DNA of 55,932 nt from CAZDAM01 sp964503595 (GTDB lineage Bacteria > Muiribacteriota > UBA6191): assembly GCA_964503595.1 (NCBI GenBank), contig CAZDAM010000008.1, forward strand, positions 1 to 55,932, read 5' to 3'. The position numbers and the translations under genes are program-made. Below the pieces are notes generated by a model. The model did not search any database. It was not told where the DNA came from and saw only the letters and a program-made list of their open reading frames with translations. Shown one piece after another: positions 21,890 through 29,565 of this stretch. The first letter of the stretch is position 1. The number at the start of each line of letters is the position of its first letter.

Positions 21890-23995
21890 CTATCTCAGGT
21901 AGAGATCCAGATTCTTCTGGACAATCTCGGCTTTTTTATCCCCGGAAACCAGTTTCAGATAAAATTCGTGATCCTCTCGGGCTTTTTCAAAGCGAGGAGC
22001 CAGTTCGGAAGCCTGGCGATAATTGAGGGGTGCATTCTGTTGCTGGGCTGGCATGACGGCACAGACCAGAGCCAGACGATAAAGGGTCAGGGCGCGGGCA
22101 TCCTTGTCACTCAAACTGTTTGAAGCCAGAGTCAGGGCATCCAGAGCTTCCTTGTTTTTGCCCATCAGGAAGTTCACCCATCCAACATCAGGCAGATAGC
22201 GGGCTCTCCCGTGCTCTTTATCCAGAGTTTTGTAGATTTTCAGGGCTTTGTCGAATTCCAGATTGGCCAGGTGATAGCTGGCTTCAAACTCCAGATAAAG
22301 ACGGTTCCTGGGGAAGCGGGACAGAAGCTCGGAGACCTCGGCGAAGGCTTCATCGAACTGCCAATTCTCCATTAGAAGATCCAGGTAAAGTCTGTATGTC
22401 GTATCCTGGGTGGAGCTTCCAAGGCCCATGGATTTCAGAGTTTCGAGTCCCCGTTCAGGTTGACCAAGCTTACGGTAGGCCTGGGCCTTCTGAATCGGGA
22501 AAAAGGTGTCGTCAGGGAATTTCATGGCTGCTTCAGAACAGATGAAGACGCAGTTGTTGTACTCCTGCTGCAAAAAGGCCAGAGCTGCGGCTCTTTCCTG
22601 CAGGATTTTGTCTTCCGGCAGGATTTTCCGTCCTTTCAGTGCCAGCTGATAGGCTTCCCGGAAGGAACGGTTTTCTTCCTTGGCCTGAATCAGAAGTCTC
22701 CAGGGAAGGGGATAGGGAATTTCCTGGCCGATGGCTTCCTTCAGGAATGGTTCTCCCCTCTGAGGAGTTCCGGTCAGGGTGTAGTAGTATCCGAAAGCGG
22801 TCTGGGCATAGGGGTTTCCCGCATGCAGGGCCGTAGCTTTTTCCAGTGAACTCAGAGCCGGGTCATAATCCTTTTTCCTCAAGAGAAGAATGGCATAGTA
22901 GGACAGAAGATTGGGGTTGTCGGTGCGGACCTTCAGGGATTTGTCCAGAGCGGCCAGTGCGATTTCGTCCTGATTCAGAAAGAAGGCGGCCTCTCCAAGA
23001 TATTCCTGCAAGGGAGTATAGGAAGGAAAATAACCCAGGCCTTTATCGGCCACAAAGGCAATCCGTCCGTAGTCAGGAATTCTGCGGTAGGCCAGTACCG
23101 GCACACGGTAAGTCAGGACAAAACCGGGCTGAATTTCCCAGGCTTTGGCGGCAGCGGATTCAATGGCGGCAGGAAGCGACTTCAGGGGGGCCACGTAATG
23201 AATCATTTCAAGCCCGAGAGCGAGTTGAATCCAGGGAAATACGGGATGATCCCAGGTGACTTTCTCGAAGGCATCCCGACGCTTCTGGGCTTCGATCCTG
23301 TCATCGGCCATGGTGTAAAAAGCGGCCTCATAAATCAGTTTTTCGCTGCTTTCAAAACTGCTCTGAAAAGTCAGCCAGTGTTTTTCATAGCGGACGCTAT
23401 CCTTCTGAAGCCAGGCTCCCATGGCAGGGAGGAAATCAAAAAGAGGATGCTTCGCTCCGGCTTCCTTTGCCGTTGCGGCCACGGCTTCCAGGTTGTCCAG
23501 CTGTCCCATCATGAAAAGGGCCATGGCCAGTGTGGTATAGGTTTCCATCCAGGCCTGGGAACTTTCGATCAGAAATTTGCAGTGAGTGACACAGCGGCGA
23601 AAGTCCTTGGTCCACAAATAGATATGGGCCAGATGATGATGGGCCGGAAAATAGGCCGGATCGATCTGTAGTGCTCTGGTCAGGGCCTTGATGGCCAGTT
23701 CAAACTGTCCTTGCTTGAGGTAGACCTGGGCCTGACGATCCAGAGCCAAGATGTCCTTGGAATTTACCAGAAGAAGAGTGTTATAGGCCTGCTCTGCTCG
23801 TTTGAAATCCATCTGGTTATAGGCTTCCTGGCCTCTTTGGAAAATGGCTTCAAAGGCTTTTGAGAGATGATGGCGTCGGGAAAATTCCTTCAGCCATTCT
23901 TCCGGGACAGTTGTCAGAAGATGGGAGTAATAAAAGGCCTGAGAGCTTCCCAGCAGAAGAAAAAACAGAAGGCCAAAAAAGCGGTTCCTCAACAT
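21890..23995 (-). CDS. Large secreted or anchored TPR-repeat protein
   Basis: The 701-residue protein has an N-terminal signal or anchor (MLRNRFFGLLFFLLLGSSQA) and many tetratricopeptide repeats. Clear ones are near residues 50-120 ('QRGQEAYNQMDFKRAEQAYN', 'AQVYLKQGQFELAIKALTRA', 'HHLAHIYLWTKDFRRC'). More follow around 330-430 ('YYAILLLRKKDYDPALSSLE') and 550-640. TPR arrays are protein-binding scaffolds. No catalytic domain is visible. It stands alone apart from the small membrane protein downstream; the partner is unknown. Confidence 0.75.
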   Translation of the reverse strand: MLRNRFFGLLFFLLLGSSQAFYYSHLLTTVPEEWLKEFSRRHHLSKAFEAIFQRGQEAYNQMDFKRAEQAYNTLLLVNSKDILALDRQAQVYLKQGQFELAIKALTRALQIDPAYFPAHHHLAHIYLWTKDFRRCVTHCKFLIESSQAWMETYTTLAMALFMMGQLDNLEAVAATAKEAGAKHPLFDFLPAMGAWLQKDSVRYEKHWLTFQSSFESSEKLIYEAAFYTMADDRIEAQKRRDAFEKVTWDHPVFPWIQLALGLEMIHYVAPLKSLPAAIESAAAKAWEIQPGFVLTYRVPVLAYRRIPDYGRIAFVADKGLGYFPSYTPLQEYLGEAAFFLNQDEIALAALDKSLKVRTDNPNLLSYYAILLLRKKDYDPALSSLEKATALHAGNPYAQTAFGYYYTLTGTPQRGEPFLKEAIGQEIPYPLPWRLLIQAKEENRSFREAYQLALKGRKILPEDKILQERAAALAFLQQEYNNCVFICSEAAMKFPDDTFFPIQKAQAYRKLGQPERGLETLKSMGLGSSTQDTTYRLYLDLLMENWQFDEAFAEVSELLSRFPRNRLYLEFEASYHLANLEFDKALKIYKTLDKEHGRARYLPDVGWVNFLMGKNKEALDALTLASNSLSDKDARALTLYRLALVCAVMPAQQQNAPLNYRQASELAPRFEKAREDHEFYLKLVSGDKKAEIVQKNLDLYLR

Positions 23996-24061
23996 CGGGT
24001 TGGATTATAGCAGAACAGATTGTTTGCAAGCCTTCTTGTGCGGGAGTATCCTCACCTTCTT

Positions 24062-24568
24062 ATGGAAACAACAACAACTCCAAATGATAGTACTGTCCAG
24101 CGCAGTGGCCCACCTCGTGGGCGCAGTCGTGGTCCCCGCAATTTTGAAAACCGCTCTCAGGACTCCCGTCCTCCCAGACAAAACGGCGGAGGCTCCAATC
24201 CTAATCCGGCCCAGGAACCCGATCAGGCCGCAGATAACGTCAAAAACCTGGTTTATGTCCTCTGGTATTTCCTGGTGGGCTGTGAGGCCGTTTACCACCT
24301 GGCCAAAGGTCTTTATCTGACTGCTTATTTCAATCTTTATGAGCCTTTCATGCAGCTGGTCGCCGATGAGTCCAAGCGCATGTATTTTGGCCAGGCACTC
24401 TTCAACGGTGAGGAATGGAGCTGGCATTTCAAATATGGCCTGCGGGGCCCTGCCATGCTTTTTACAGCCTGGCTTCTTTACCGTTACCTGATGAGCATGA
24501 AGCCTTGGGAACGCTTTCAGAAAAACAATCAGCGCGGTGGTCATCGCCGCAATTTCAATCGCCGTTAA
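24062..24568 (+). CDS. Unknown membrane protein with Arg/Gly-rich disordered ends
   Basis: I do not recognise this 168-residue protein. Residues 1-60 are low-complexity and rich in Pro, Arg, Gly and Asn ('SGPPRGRSRGPRNFENRSQD', RPPRQNGGGSNPNP). The middle has two hydrophobic segments ('NLVYVLWYFLVGCEAVYHLA' and 'GPAMLFTAWLLYRYLMSM'), and the last 16 residues are again Arg/Gly/Asn-rich (QRGGHRRNFNRR). Both soluble ends would probably face the cytoplasm, where such RGG-like tails can bind nucleic acid or phospholipid headgroups. ATG 24062 starts the conserved-looking part; the frame extends to 24020 without better signals. It is followed by a terminator. Confidence 0.6.
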   Translation: METTTTPNDSTVQRSGPPRGRSRGPRNFENRSQDSRPPRQNGGGSNPNPAQEPDQAADNVKNLVYVLWYFLVGCEAVYHLAKGLYLTAYFNLYEPFMQLVADESKRMYFGQALFNGEEWSWHFKYGLRGPAMLFTAWLLYRYLMSMKPWERFQKNNQRGGHRRNFNRR

Positions 24569-24589
24569 TATCAAGTCTTAGTTGTAAGA

Positions 24590-24617
24590 AACCCCGCCTG
24601 AAATGGCGGGGTTCTTT
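24590..24617 (+). terminator. Rho-independent terminator
   Basis: AACCCCGCC (24590-24598), a six-base loop and GGCGGGGTT (24605-24613) followed by CTTT. It ends the gene at 24062-24568. The next 240 bases to the Fic stop codon are AT-rich and hold no gene that I can support. Confidence 0.8.
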
Positions 24618-24858
24618 GCGTACTCGGTTTTTGGAATAAAAATCACTAAGAAAAATTTAGTCTCCCTAAATCCTTGACTCATTCCATACGGAATTTAAGA
24701 ATTAGATGCCTATTCAGTAAGATTAAGTTCGTTCCCCACGTGTTTCTACGTTCCCAAGTGTTGGAGTTTACGGAATTGTCAAATCTCCTTTTAAATTTTA
24801 GCCTTGAGAGCTTGGTCTTGGACTGTATCCGTATGTGCCAACCCAAACCTTGATTTGC

Positions 24859-25464
24859 CTACAGGTCTTCAGTTCTGAATTCGCTATAGCCTTCATAGAA
24901 ATAGCTCACATCGATGCCCTTCATAAATAAGGCGCGATCATCAATCTGATCGGTGAGGGCCTGCTTCAAAAGCACCTTTATTTCCACGTCTTTCACCACA
25001 CTGCGCTGCATGGCGGAGAGGTATTCTTCTTTATTGACCTGGTTCCAGTCCACCACCTGCTGGATTTCTTTTTTCAGCATAAGGTCGAGCCAGATTCGCG
25101 TGGCGCGGCCATTGCCTTCACGAAATGGATGAGCAATGTTCATCTCAACATATTTTTCGATGATTTGATCAAAATTACCTTGAGGCATGGTGTCGATATA
25201 TTTGAGCGAGGCATGCAGGTACATTAGTGGAGCAAAGCGGAAGTCTCCCTTGGCAATATTGACTTCGCGGACTTTTCCCGCAAAGTCGTAGAGTTCTGCA
25301 AATAAATAGTGGTGGATGAATGCCAGACCGGCAAATTGGCCTACTTCAGCCTTGTTGATGTCACCGGAATCAAACAGCTGTTTGGCTTTTTGCTTACTGA
25401 GTCGCTCATCGGCTCTGGCGAGCTCAATCTGATCCGTGATGCCGAGTTTGTTTTCTAACATCAT
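24859..25464 (-). CDS. Class III Fic-domain protein (predicted AMP transferase)
   Basis: The 201-residue protein carries the complete Fic active-site motif His112-Pro-Phe-Arg-Glu-Gly-Asn-Gly-Arg120, with the flap region 'VREVNIAKGDFRFAP' before it. Near the C-terminus is Ser187-Tyr-Phe-Tyr-Glu191-Gly192, which fits the (S/T)xxxE(G/N) inhibitory motif. A C-terminal inhibitory helix and this length define class III Fic proteins such as NmFic, which AMPylate targets (for example gyrase B) when relieved of self-inhibition. No separate antitoxin gene is adjacent, as expected for this class. Codons look AT-richer than those of the neighbours and AT-rich DNA follows it, suggesting acquisition. It starts 15 bases after the stop of the second PTPS gene. 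Confidence 0.85.
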   Translation of the reverse strand: MMLENKLGITDQIELARADERLSKQKAKQLFDSGDINKAEVGQFAGLAFIHHYLFAELYDFAGKVREVNIAKGDFRFAPLMYLHASLKYIDTMPQGNFDQIIEKYVEMNIAHPFREGNGRATRIWLDLMLKKEIQQVVDWNQVNKEEYLSAMQRSVVKDVEIKVLLKQALTDQIDDRALFMKGIDVSYFYEGYSEFRTEDL

Positions 25465-25478
25465 GCCACTTTCCTGTT

Positions 25479-25928
25479 TTAAGTCGGTGAGTTTGGGCTT
25501 GAGATTGGTTCAGCCAGCTTAAAAAACGAATTCTTGCGGGTCTCCACAACTTCCAGGCGCTGGATACGGCTGGCCAGGTCGGCGTTTTTCAGGATCTGAT
25601 GAAAGACGCAGGCAATCTGTTCCCCGGAAGTAACCGGATTTTCGAGGCCCATCTGGGCAAATTCATGGTTGAGGCTCTTGAAAGCAAATGGATCAATGAT
25701 AAGGCGTTTGACCTGAAGATCGGTTTGAGCGAGTAGACCGCTTTCCAGTTCGCTGAGGGAGAAAGCGTAGGTGATACGGACCTTGTAGTTGTGGCCGTGT
25801 CCGAATTCCCCCATACATTTGCCATAGGTAGCCCGGTTTTCCTCAAGGCTCAGGTGCCTGCTGATCAGACGATGGTGGGCAGAGAATTCATGGGTAATGG
25901 TCTTATAGAAGAGGGGAGTTGGGACCAT
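25479..25928 (-). CDS. 6-pyruvoyl-tetrahydropterin synthase family protein, second copy
   Basis: The 149-residue protein has the zinc ligands of the PTPS/QueD fold: His in 'FSAHHRLI' and the pair in 'GKCMGEFGHGHNYKVRITYA'. Cys-x5-His-Gly-His is the spacing of true PTPS (QueD has Cys-x3-His-Gly-His). A late Glu ('LEVVETRKNSF') matches the pterin-binding Glu. The middle is diverged from copy one ('YAFSLSELESGLLAQTDLQV' instead of the usual 'DP.TGMV.NL.DL'), so its substrate may differ. ATG 25928 overlaps the end of the first copy by 26 bases, showing translational coupling. Confidence 0.78.
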   Translation of the reverse strand: MVPTPLFYKTITHEFSAHHRLISRHLSLEENRATYGKCMGEFGHGHNYKVRITYAFSLSELESGLLAQTDLQVKRLIIDPFAFKSLNHEFAQMGLENPVTSGEQIACVFHQILKNADLASRIQRLEVVETRKNSFFKLAEPISSPNSPT

Positions 25929-26346
25929 AATATTCCACAAAGAGTTCGGGATTTTCGTAGAGTTTGAGTTTGAAAAGCTTCATTGGGGTCTGAAAACAGC
26001 CTTCAAGCTCCTGCCAGCAGAAGAGGATGATGTTTTCAGTGGTGGGAACCCGGTTCTTGAAAAACTCCACTTCGTGATTGAGATAGCGGTGATCCAGAGG
26101 GGCCATGATTTTCTGATCCAGAATTGCGTCAAGATCGACCAGATTGATGACCATGCCGGTTTTGGGATCTACGGGTCCGAAAACAGTGACTTCCAGGTCG
26201 TAGTTATGTCCATGACCGAAAGGGTTGGCACAGGGACCAAAAACGGCCTGGTTCTTTTCTTCGCTCCAGTCAGGAAGATAGTAACGGTGAGCGGAGGAAA
26301 AATGAATCTTGCGGGAGAGGTAGACCTGATCCTGATTAGCTGACAA
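25903..26346 (-). CDS. 6-pyruvoyl-tetrahydropterin synthase, first copy (biopterin type)
   Basis: This protein of about 147 residues closely follows the eukaryote-type PTPS pattern: 'FSSAHRYYLP', 'GPCANPFGHGHNYDLEVTVF', 'GPVDPKTGMVINLVDLDAI', 'LDHRYLN', 'PTTENIILFCW' and 'KLKLYENPELFVEY'. It has the catalytic Cys of the Cys-x5-His-Gly-His motif, the zinc His residues and the pterin-binding Glu. PTPS converts dihydroneopterin triphosphate to 6-pyruvoyl-tetrahydropterin, on the way to tetrahydrobiopterin. The start is taken as TTG 26346, with GGGGGGA seven bases before it and overlapping the SDR stop region; another TTG at 26370 is possible. It forms one unit with the SDR gene and the second copy. 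Confidence 0.8.
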   Translation of the reverse strand: MSANQDQVYLSRKIHFSSAHRYYLPDWSEEKNQAVFGPCANPFGHGHNYDLEVTVFGPVDPKTGMVINLVDLDAILDQKIMAPLDHRYLNHEVEFFKNRVPTTENIILFCWQELEGCFQTPMKLFKLKLYENPELFVEYYGPNSPLL

Positions 26347-27067
26347 GAGAAATCCCCCCGTCAATGACAAATTCAGAGCCCGTCATCCATGAGGCCTCTT
26401 CGCTGCAAAGGTAGTAGAGTAGCTGGGCCACCTCGTCGGATGTGCCAATGCGACGCATTGGATGAAATCCGGCCGCATCCTTGCGAAATGCTGCTGCTGC
26501 ATCCTCACCCATGGCCCGGGCGTGAATCGGCGTGTCAATGACTCCGGGGAGGACCGAATTAGCCCGAATATCAGGGGAAAATTCCATGGCAATGCTTTTG
26601 GTCAGGGATTGAAGGGCTGCTTTGGATGCGGAATAGAGTGCAGTTCCCGGAGCCGGTTTGTTTCCAAGTGTTGAAGAGATATTCAGAATCAGGCCTTTGC
26701 GATTCTGGCCCTGAAAGCAGCGAATGGCTTCCTGGCAGTGGTGAAAGACTGCCTTGACGTTGACTCCGAAAAGTTCTTCGTATTCATCCTCTAAGGAGTG
26801 GAGCCAGTCTGTTTTTCTGTAGGCCCCGGCGTTGTTGATCAGAATATCCAGATCGGAATGGCGGGTAAAGAGGGCTTTGATGGCACTGAAATCCTGACCA
26901 TCACAGACTTCGCAGATCAGGGGACGGCCTCCGTGGGCTTTACTGAGGCTTTGAAGTTTCTGAGGATCACGGCCAGTAGCCACAACCTTGAATCCATTGT
27001 TCAGAAAGAGTTCGGCGGCGGCTTTGCCAATCCCGCTGGAACCACCGGTGATCAGAATTTTTTTCAT
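26336..27067 (-). CDS. Short-chain dehydrogenase/reductase, possible pteridine or sepiapterin reductase
   Basis: The 243-residue protein is a classical SDR: cofactor motif 'ITGGSSGIGKAAAELF', 'NNAG' at about 80, catalytic Ser in 'LNISSTLGNKPAPG', Tyr-x3-Lys in 'ALYSASKAAL', and the usual C-terminal 'GSEFVIDGG'. Arg after the first strand (ATGRDPQKL) suggests NADP(H). SDRs next to PTPS genes often perform the final reductions of tetrahydropterin synthesis. That role is inference from the gene order and not from active-site residues. It overlaps the downstream PTPS gene and starts three bases after the mrp stop codon. Confidence 0.75.
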   Translation of the reverse strand: MKKILITGGSSGIGKAAAELFLNNGFKVVATGRDPQKLQSLSKAHGGRPLICEVCDGQDFSAIKALFTRHSDLDILINNAGAYRKTDWLHSLEDEYEELFGVNVKAVFHHCQEAIRCFQGQNRKGLILNISSTLGNKPAPGTALYSASKAALQSLTKSIAMEFSPDIRANSVLPGVIDTPIHARAMGEDAAAAFRKDAAGFHPMRRIGTSDEVAQLLYYLCSEEASWMTGSEFVIDGGISLVS

Positions 27068-27070
27068 GGA

Positions 27071-28132
27071 TTACCTTCCTGCCTTGATGACTTTGGAACT
27101 TAGTTTCTGCTCTTCAAACAGATCCAGTTGTCTGGATAGCGCCCGGGCGGCGGCCTGGAAGGCTTGGGCACCGGGGCTTTCGGGTTCACCGGTGACGATA
27201 GGAATTCCACTGTCGCCATGGGTGCAGACCTGAGGATCAAGAGGGATCTTGCCCAACAGCTCTGTTCCGAATTTGTGCGAAAGTCTTTCGCCGCCCCCCT
27301 CGCTGAAGACCGGGATCATTTCTCCGGTGGCTGGATTCAGGAACCCGCTCATGTTTTCGACAATCCCAAGAATAGGAATGGAGAGGGTGTCCAACATGGA
27401 TTTTGCCCGAACAACATCGGCAATGGCAACCTGCTGGGGGGTGCTGACAAGGACCGCTCCGCGCACGGGAATGGATTGAGAAAGAGAGAGCTGGACATCT
27501 CCGGTTCCGGGGGGAAGATCGACCAAGAGGACATCAAGCTCTCCCCAGGCAACATCCTGCATGAATTGGGTCACAATTTTGTGAATCATGGGGCCGCGCC
27601 AGACCAGAGCTTTCTCCTCTTCAATCAAAAAACCGGAAGACATCAGGGAGATGCCGTGGGCTTTCAGGGGGATCAGCTTCTGGTCGTCGGTAATGCGGGG
27701 TGTTTCCAGGACTCCCATCATGGTTGGGATAGAAGGGCCATAAATATCGGCATCTAGGAGACCAACGCTCATTCCCTGGCTTTTCAGGGCAAGAGCAAGA
27801 TTGGTGGAGACGGTGGATTTGCCGACTCCACCTTTTCCGGAAACAATCAGGACCACGTGTCTGATCGTTGTTTTCTTGCCGGGTTCATCCCATTCGGAAG
27901 TATCCCGCGGCCGCAGGCGTACCCTGGGCTGAAAGCCGCTTTCACTTAAAGTCCGGTTGGTTTCTTCCAGAAGTTCATCACGGGTGGCCTTATCGGTATA
28001 GGGCAGTTCAAGAGTCACGCGGGCAATGTCCCCGTCAATTTCAGCCTGAACCACCATTTTCAGACTGACTACATCACGATTCAGATTGGGTTCGCGCACT
28101 TCCCGCAGGGAGGCAAGGATTTCAGCTTCCAC
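27071..28132 (-). CDS. Mrp/ApbC-family P-loop ATPase
   Basis: The 353-residue protein has an N-terminal DUF59/MIP18-like domain (about 1-80, 'LREVREPNLNRDVVSLKMVV') and a deviant Walker A motif 'SGKGGVGKSTVSTNLALAL' with the signature Lys, then 'GLLDADIYGPSIPTMMG', 'WRGPMIHK' and 'DLPPGTGDVQLSLSQ'. Mrp/ApbC proteins bind and transfer iron-sulfur clusters. The usual Cys-x2-Cys after ENMS is missing here (ENMSGFLNPATGE). It starts with GTG directly after the glutaredoxin stop codon, so the two genes are coupled; iron-sulfur trafficking would link them. Confidence 0.88.
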   Translation of the reverse strand: MEAEILASLREVREPNLNRDVVSLKMVVQAEIDGDIARVTLELPYTDKATRDELLEETNRTLSESGFQPRVRLRPRDTSEWDEPGKKTTIRHVVLIVSGKGGVGKSTVSTNLALALKSQGMSVGLLDADIYGPSIPTMMGVLETPRITDDQKLIPLKAHGISLMSSGFLIEEEKALVWRGPMIHKIVTQFMQDVAWGELDVLLVDLPPGTGDVQLSLSQSIPVRGAVLVSTPQQVAIADVVRAKSMLDTLSIPILGIVENMSGFLNPATGEMIPVFSEGGGERLSHKFGTELLGKIPLDPQVCTHGDSGIPIVTGEPESPGAQAFQAAARALSRQLDLFEEQKLSSKVIKAGR

Positions 28133-28378
28133 TCAGATTTTCTCCTGATTGGTTTTGAGCCAGTTCATGATGTCCAGAGATTCCAGCATGGGTTTCCCAT
28201 CGATCAGAAGACAGGGTACCTGAGTCATGCCGGTATGCCCAATCAGCTCCTGACGGTATTCAGAAGAAGTCCGGGTATTTCTCAGCTCTATTTTCTCATT
28301 CAGCTCCAGTTCGTCAATGGTATTGAGGACTCTCTGGCAAAAGGGACATTCAGGAAATTGATAGAGGATCAGATCCAT
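28133..28378 (-). CDS. Glutaredoxin-like protein
   Basis: The 81-residue protein has the thioredoxin-fold dithiol motif Cys-Pro-Phe-Cys in 'QFPECPFCQRVLNTI', the cis-Pro segment 'TQVPCLLIDG' and a GSH-binding-like 'ESLDIMNWL'. Its length fits a small glutaredoxin of the GST N-terminal type. It would reduce disulfides with glutathione or carry clusters. It is directly coupled to mrp downstream and lies 13 bases after the DHH gene. Confidence 0.8.
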   Translation of the reverse strand: MDLILYQFPECPFCQRVLNTIDELELNEKIELRNTRTSSEYRQELIGHTGMTQVPCLLIDGKPMLESLDIMNWLKTNQEKI

Positions 28379-28391
28379 CAGAATTCTCCAT

Positions 28392-29369
28392 TCAGGATAT
28401 GAGCCCTGCAGTTTTCAGGGCTTTGCGGCATTCATTCAGCACGGTTTGGATAGCTTTATCAAGAGGAAGCTCCAGTCTGGCACCTGCGGCTTTGGCGTGT
28501 CCTCCACCCCCAAAAAGATTGGCAATGGCATTTACATCCATGTCATTGACAGAGCGCAGGCTGATTTTGGTCTTTCCCTGGGCTTCGCGGAAAAAGGCTG
28601 CGATTTCCATGCCTTTGATGACGGTCATTTTGTTGACGAATTCTTCGGTATCGTCCGTTCCGGCTTCTTCGGTCATGGTTTCGGTTACATGCATCCAGGC
28701 CAGAGGACCATCCCTGTGAAGGGTCTGAAGAGCCAGTTTTTCCAGAGTGAGCTTTTCCCAGGTCTGTTCTTCAAAAAGCTTGCGGATAACCAGGGCGTGA
28801 TTGGCACCGGCCTCAGTGAGATCTGCGCCGCATTGAAAGGCTCTTGGCGTGGTGTTGGAGAAGCGGAAGCGACCGGTATCTGTCAGGAGTCCAGTGTAAA
28901 GACAGGTGCCCATTTCGGCTGTGAAGGGGATGTCGAGTTCCTTGATCAGAAGCCAGATGGCCTCGCAGGAAGAAGAACAGTCCACATCAAACCATTCGGC
29001 ATCACCAAAATGTTCATTGGATTTATGGTGATCGATATTGAGGATTCTGGGATTGAGGGATTTGAGTTCATCGTCGGCAAATCCGAGTCTTTCCAGATTT
29101 GCGGCATCAACACTGATGAACACTGTGCTTCCGTCTTTCGGCGCATCTGCCGGAAGCCCTGTTTGGATTTGATCGGATCCGGGAAGAAAGCGGTAGCGCT
29201 CGCCAAAAGAGCCACTAAGACAGCAGAGGGCAGTTTTTCCGATGGATCTGAGGGCATGGGCCAAGCCCAGGATTCCCCCCAGACCATCCCCATCCGGATC
29301 GATATGACTGGTCAGAATGAAGTACTGGTGATTGTGAATCAGATCACGAACGGCTTGAGGGTTTTGCAC
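28392..29369 (-). CDS. DHH-family phosphoesterase (NrnA-like)
   Basis: The 325-residue protein has the DHH motifs: 'SHIDPDGDGLGGILGLA' (motif I), 'SVDAANLERLG', 'NIDHHKSNEHFGDAEWFD' (the DHH itself), 'CLYTGLLTDTGRFRFSNT', and the DHHA1 C-terminal 'LFGGGGHAKAAGARLE'. These match bifunctional oligoribonuclease/pAp phosphatase NrnA, which degrades nano-RNAs and pGpG or pAp. The start is GTG 29369 with AAGGAAG upstream. It heads the minus-strand series DHH, glutaredoxin, mrp, SDR, PTPS, PTPS, Fic. The divergent regulator begins 196 bases away. Confidence 0.87.
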   Translation of the reverse strand: MQNPQAVRDLIHNHQYFILTSHIDPDGDGLGGILGLAHALRSIGKTALCCLSGSFGERYRFLPGSDQIQTGLPADAPKDGSTVFISVDAANLERLGFADDELKSLNPRILNIDHHKSNEHFGDAEWFDVDCSSSCEAIWLLIKELDIPFTAEMGTCLYTGLLTDTGRFRFSNTTPRAFQCGADLTEAGANHALVIRKLFEEQTWEKLTLEKLALQTLHRDGPLAWMHVTETMTEEAGTDDTEEFVNKMTVIKGMEIAAFFREAQGKTKISLRSVNDMDVNAIANLFGGGGHAKAAGARLELPLDKAIQTVLNECRKALKTAGLIS

Positions 29370-29565
29370 GGGGCTTCCTTTCGGAAAAATTCCATCATTT
29401 CTGAAGACTTCGCATTGTAGAGCGTTTTGCCGGATTGAGACAACAGAAGGGAGGATGTTGGTGGAATCTGGCCGAGGGCGTCCCTACTTGGAGCGCCTGT
29501 GTTCCAGTGGGGTTTGCGACGGTACAATCTTGGAATGCCAAATCAAGTTGAATGCGGAGAAAGAT

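Noticed and set aside
25479..26346. QueD (queuosine synthesis) as the name for the two PTPS genes
   Set aside because: Cys-x5-His-Gly-His spacing fits PTPS; QueD has Cys-x3-His-Gly-His. No queC or queE is nearby.
28446..29420. Long open frame on the + strand (324 codons)
   Set aside because: It is fully antisense to the DHH phosphoesterase, which has all family motifs. The + strand product has no recognisable domain and unnatural composition.
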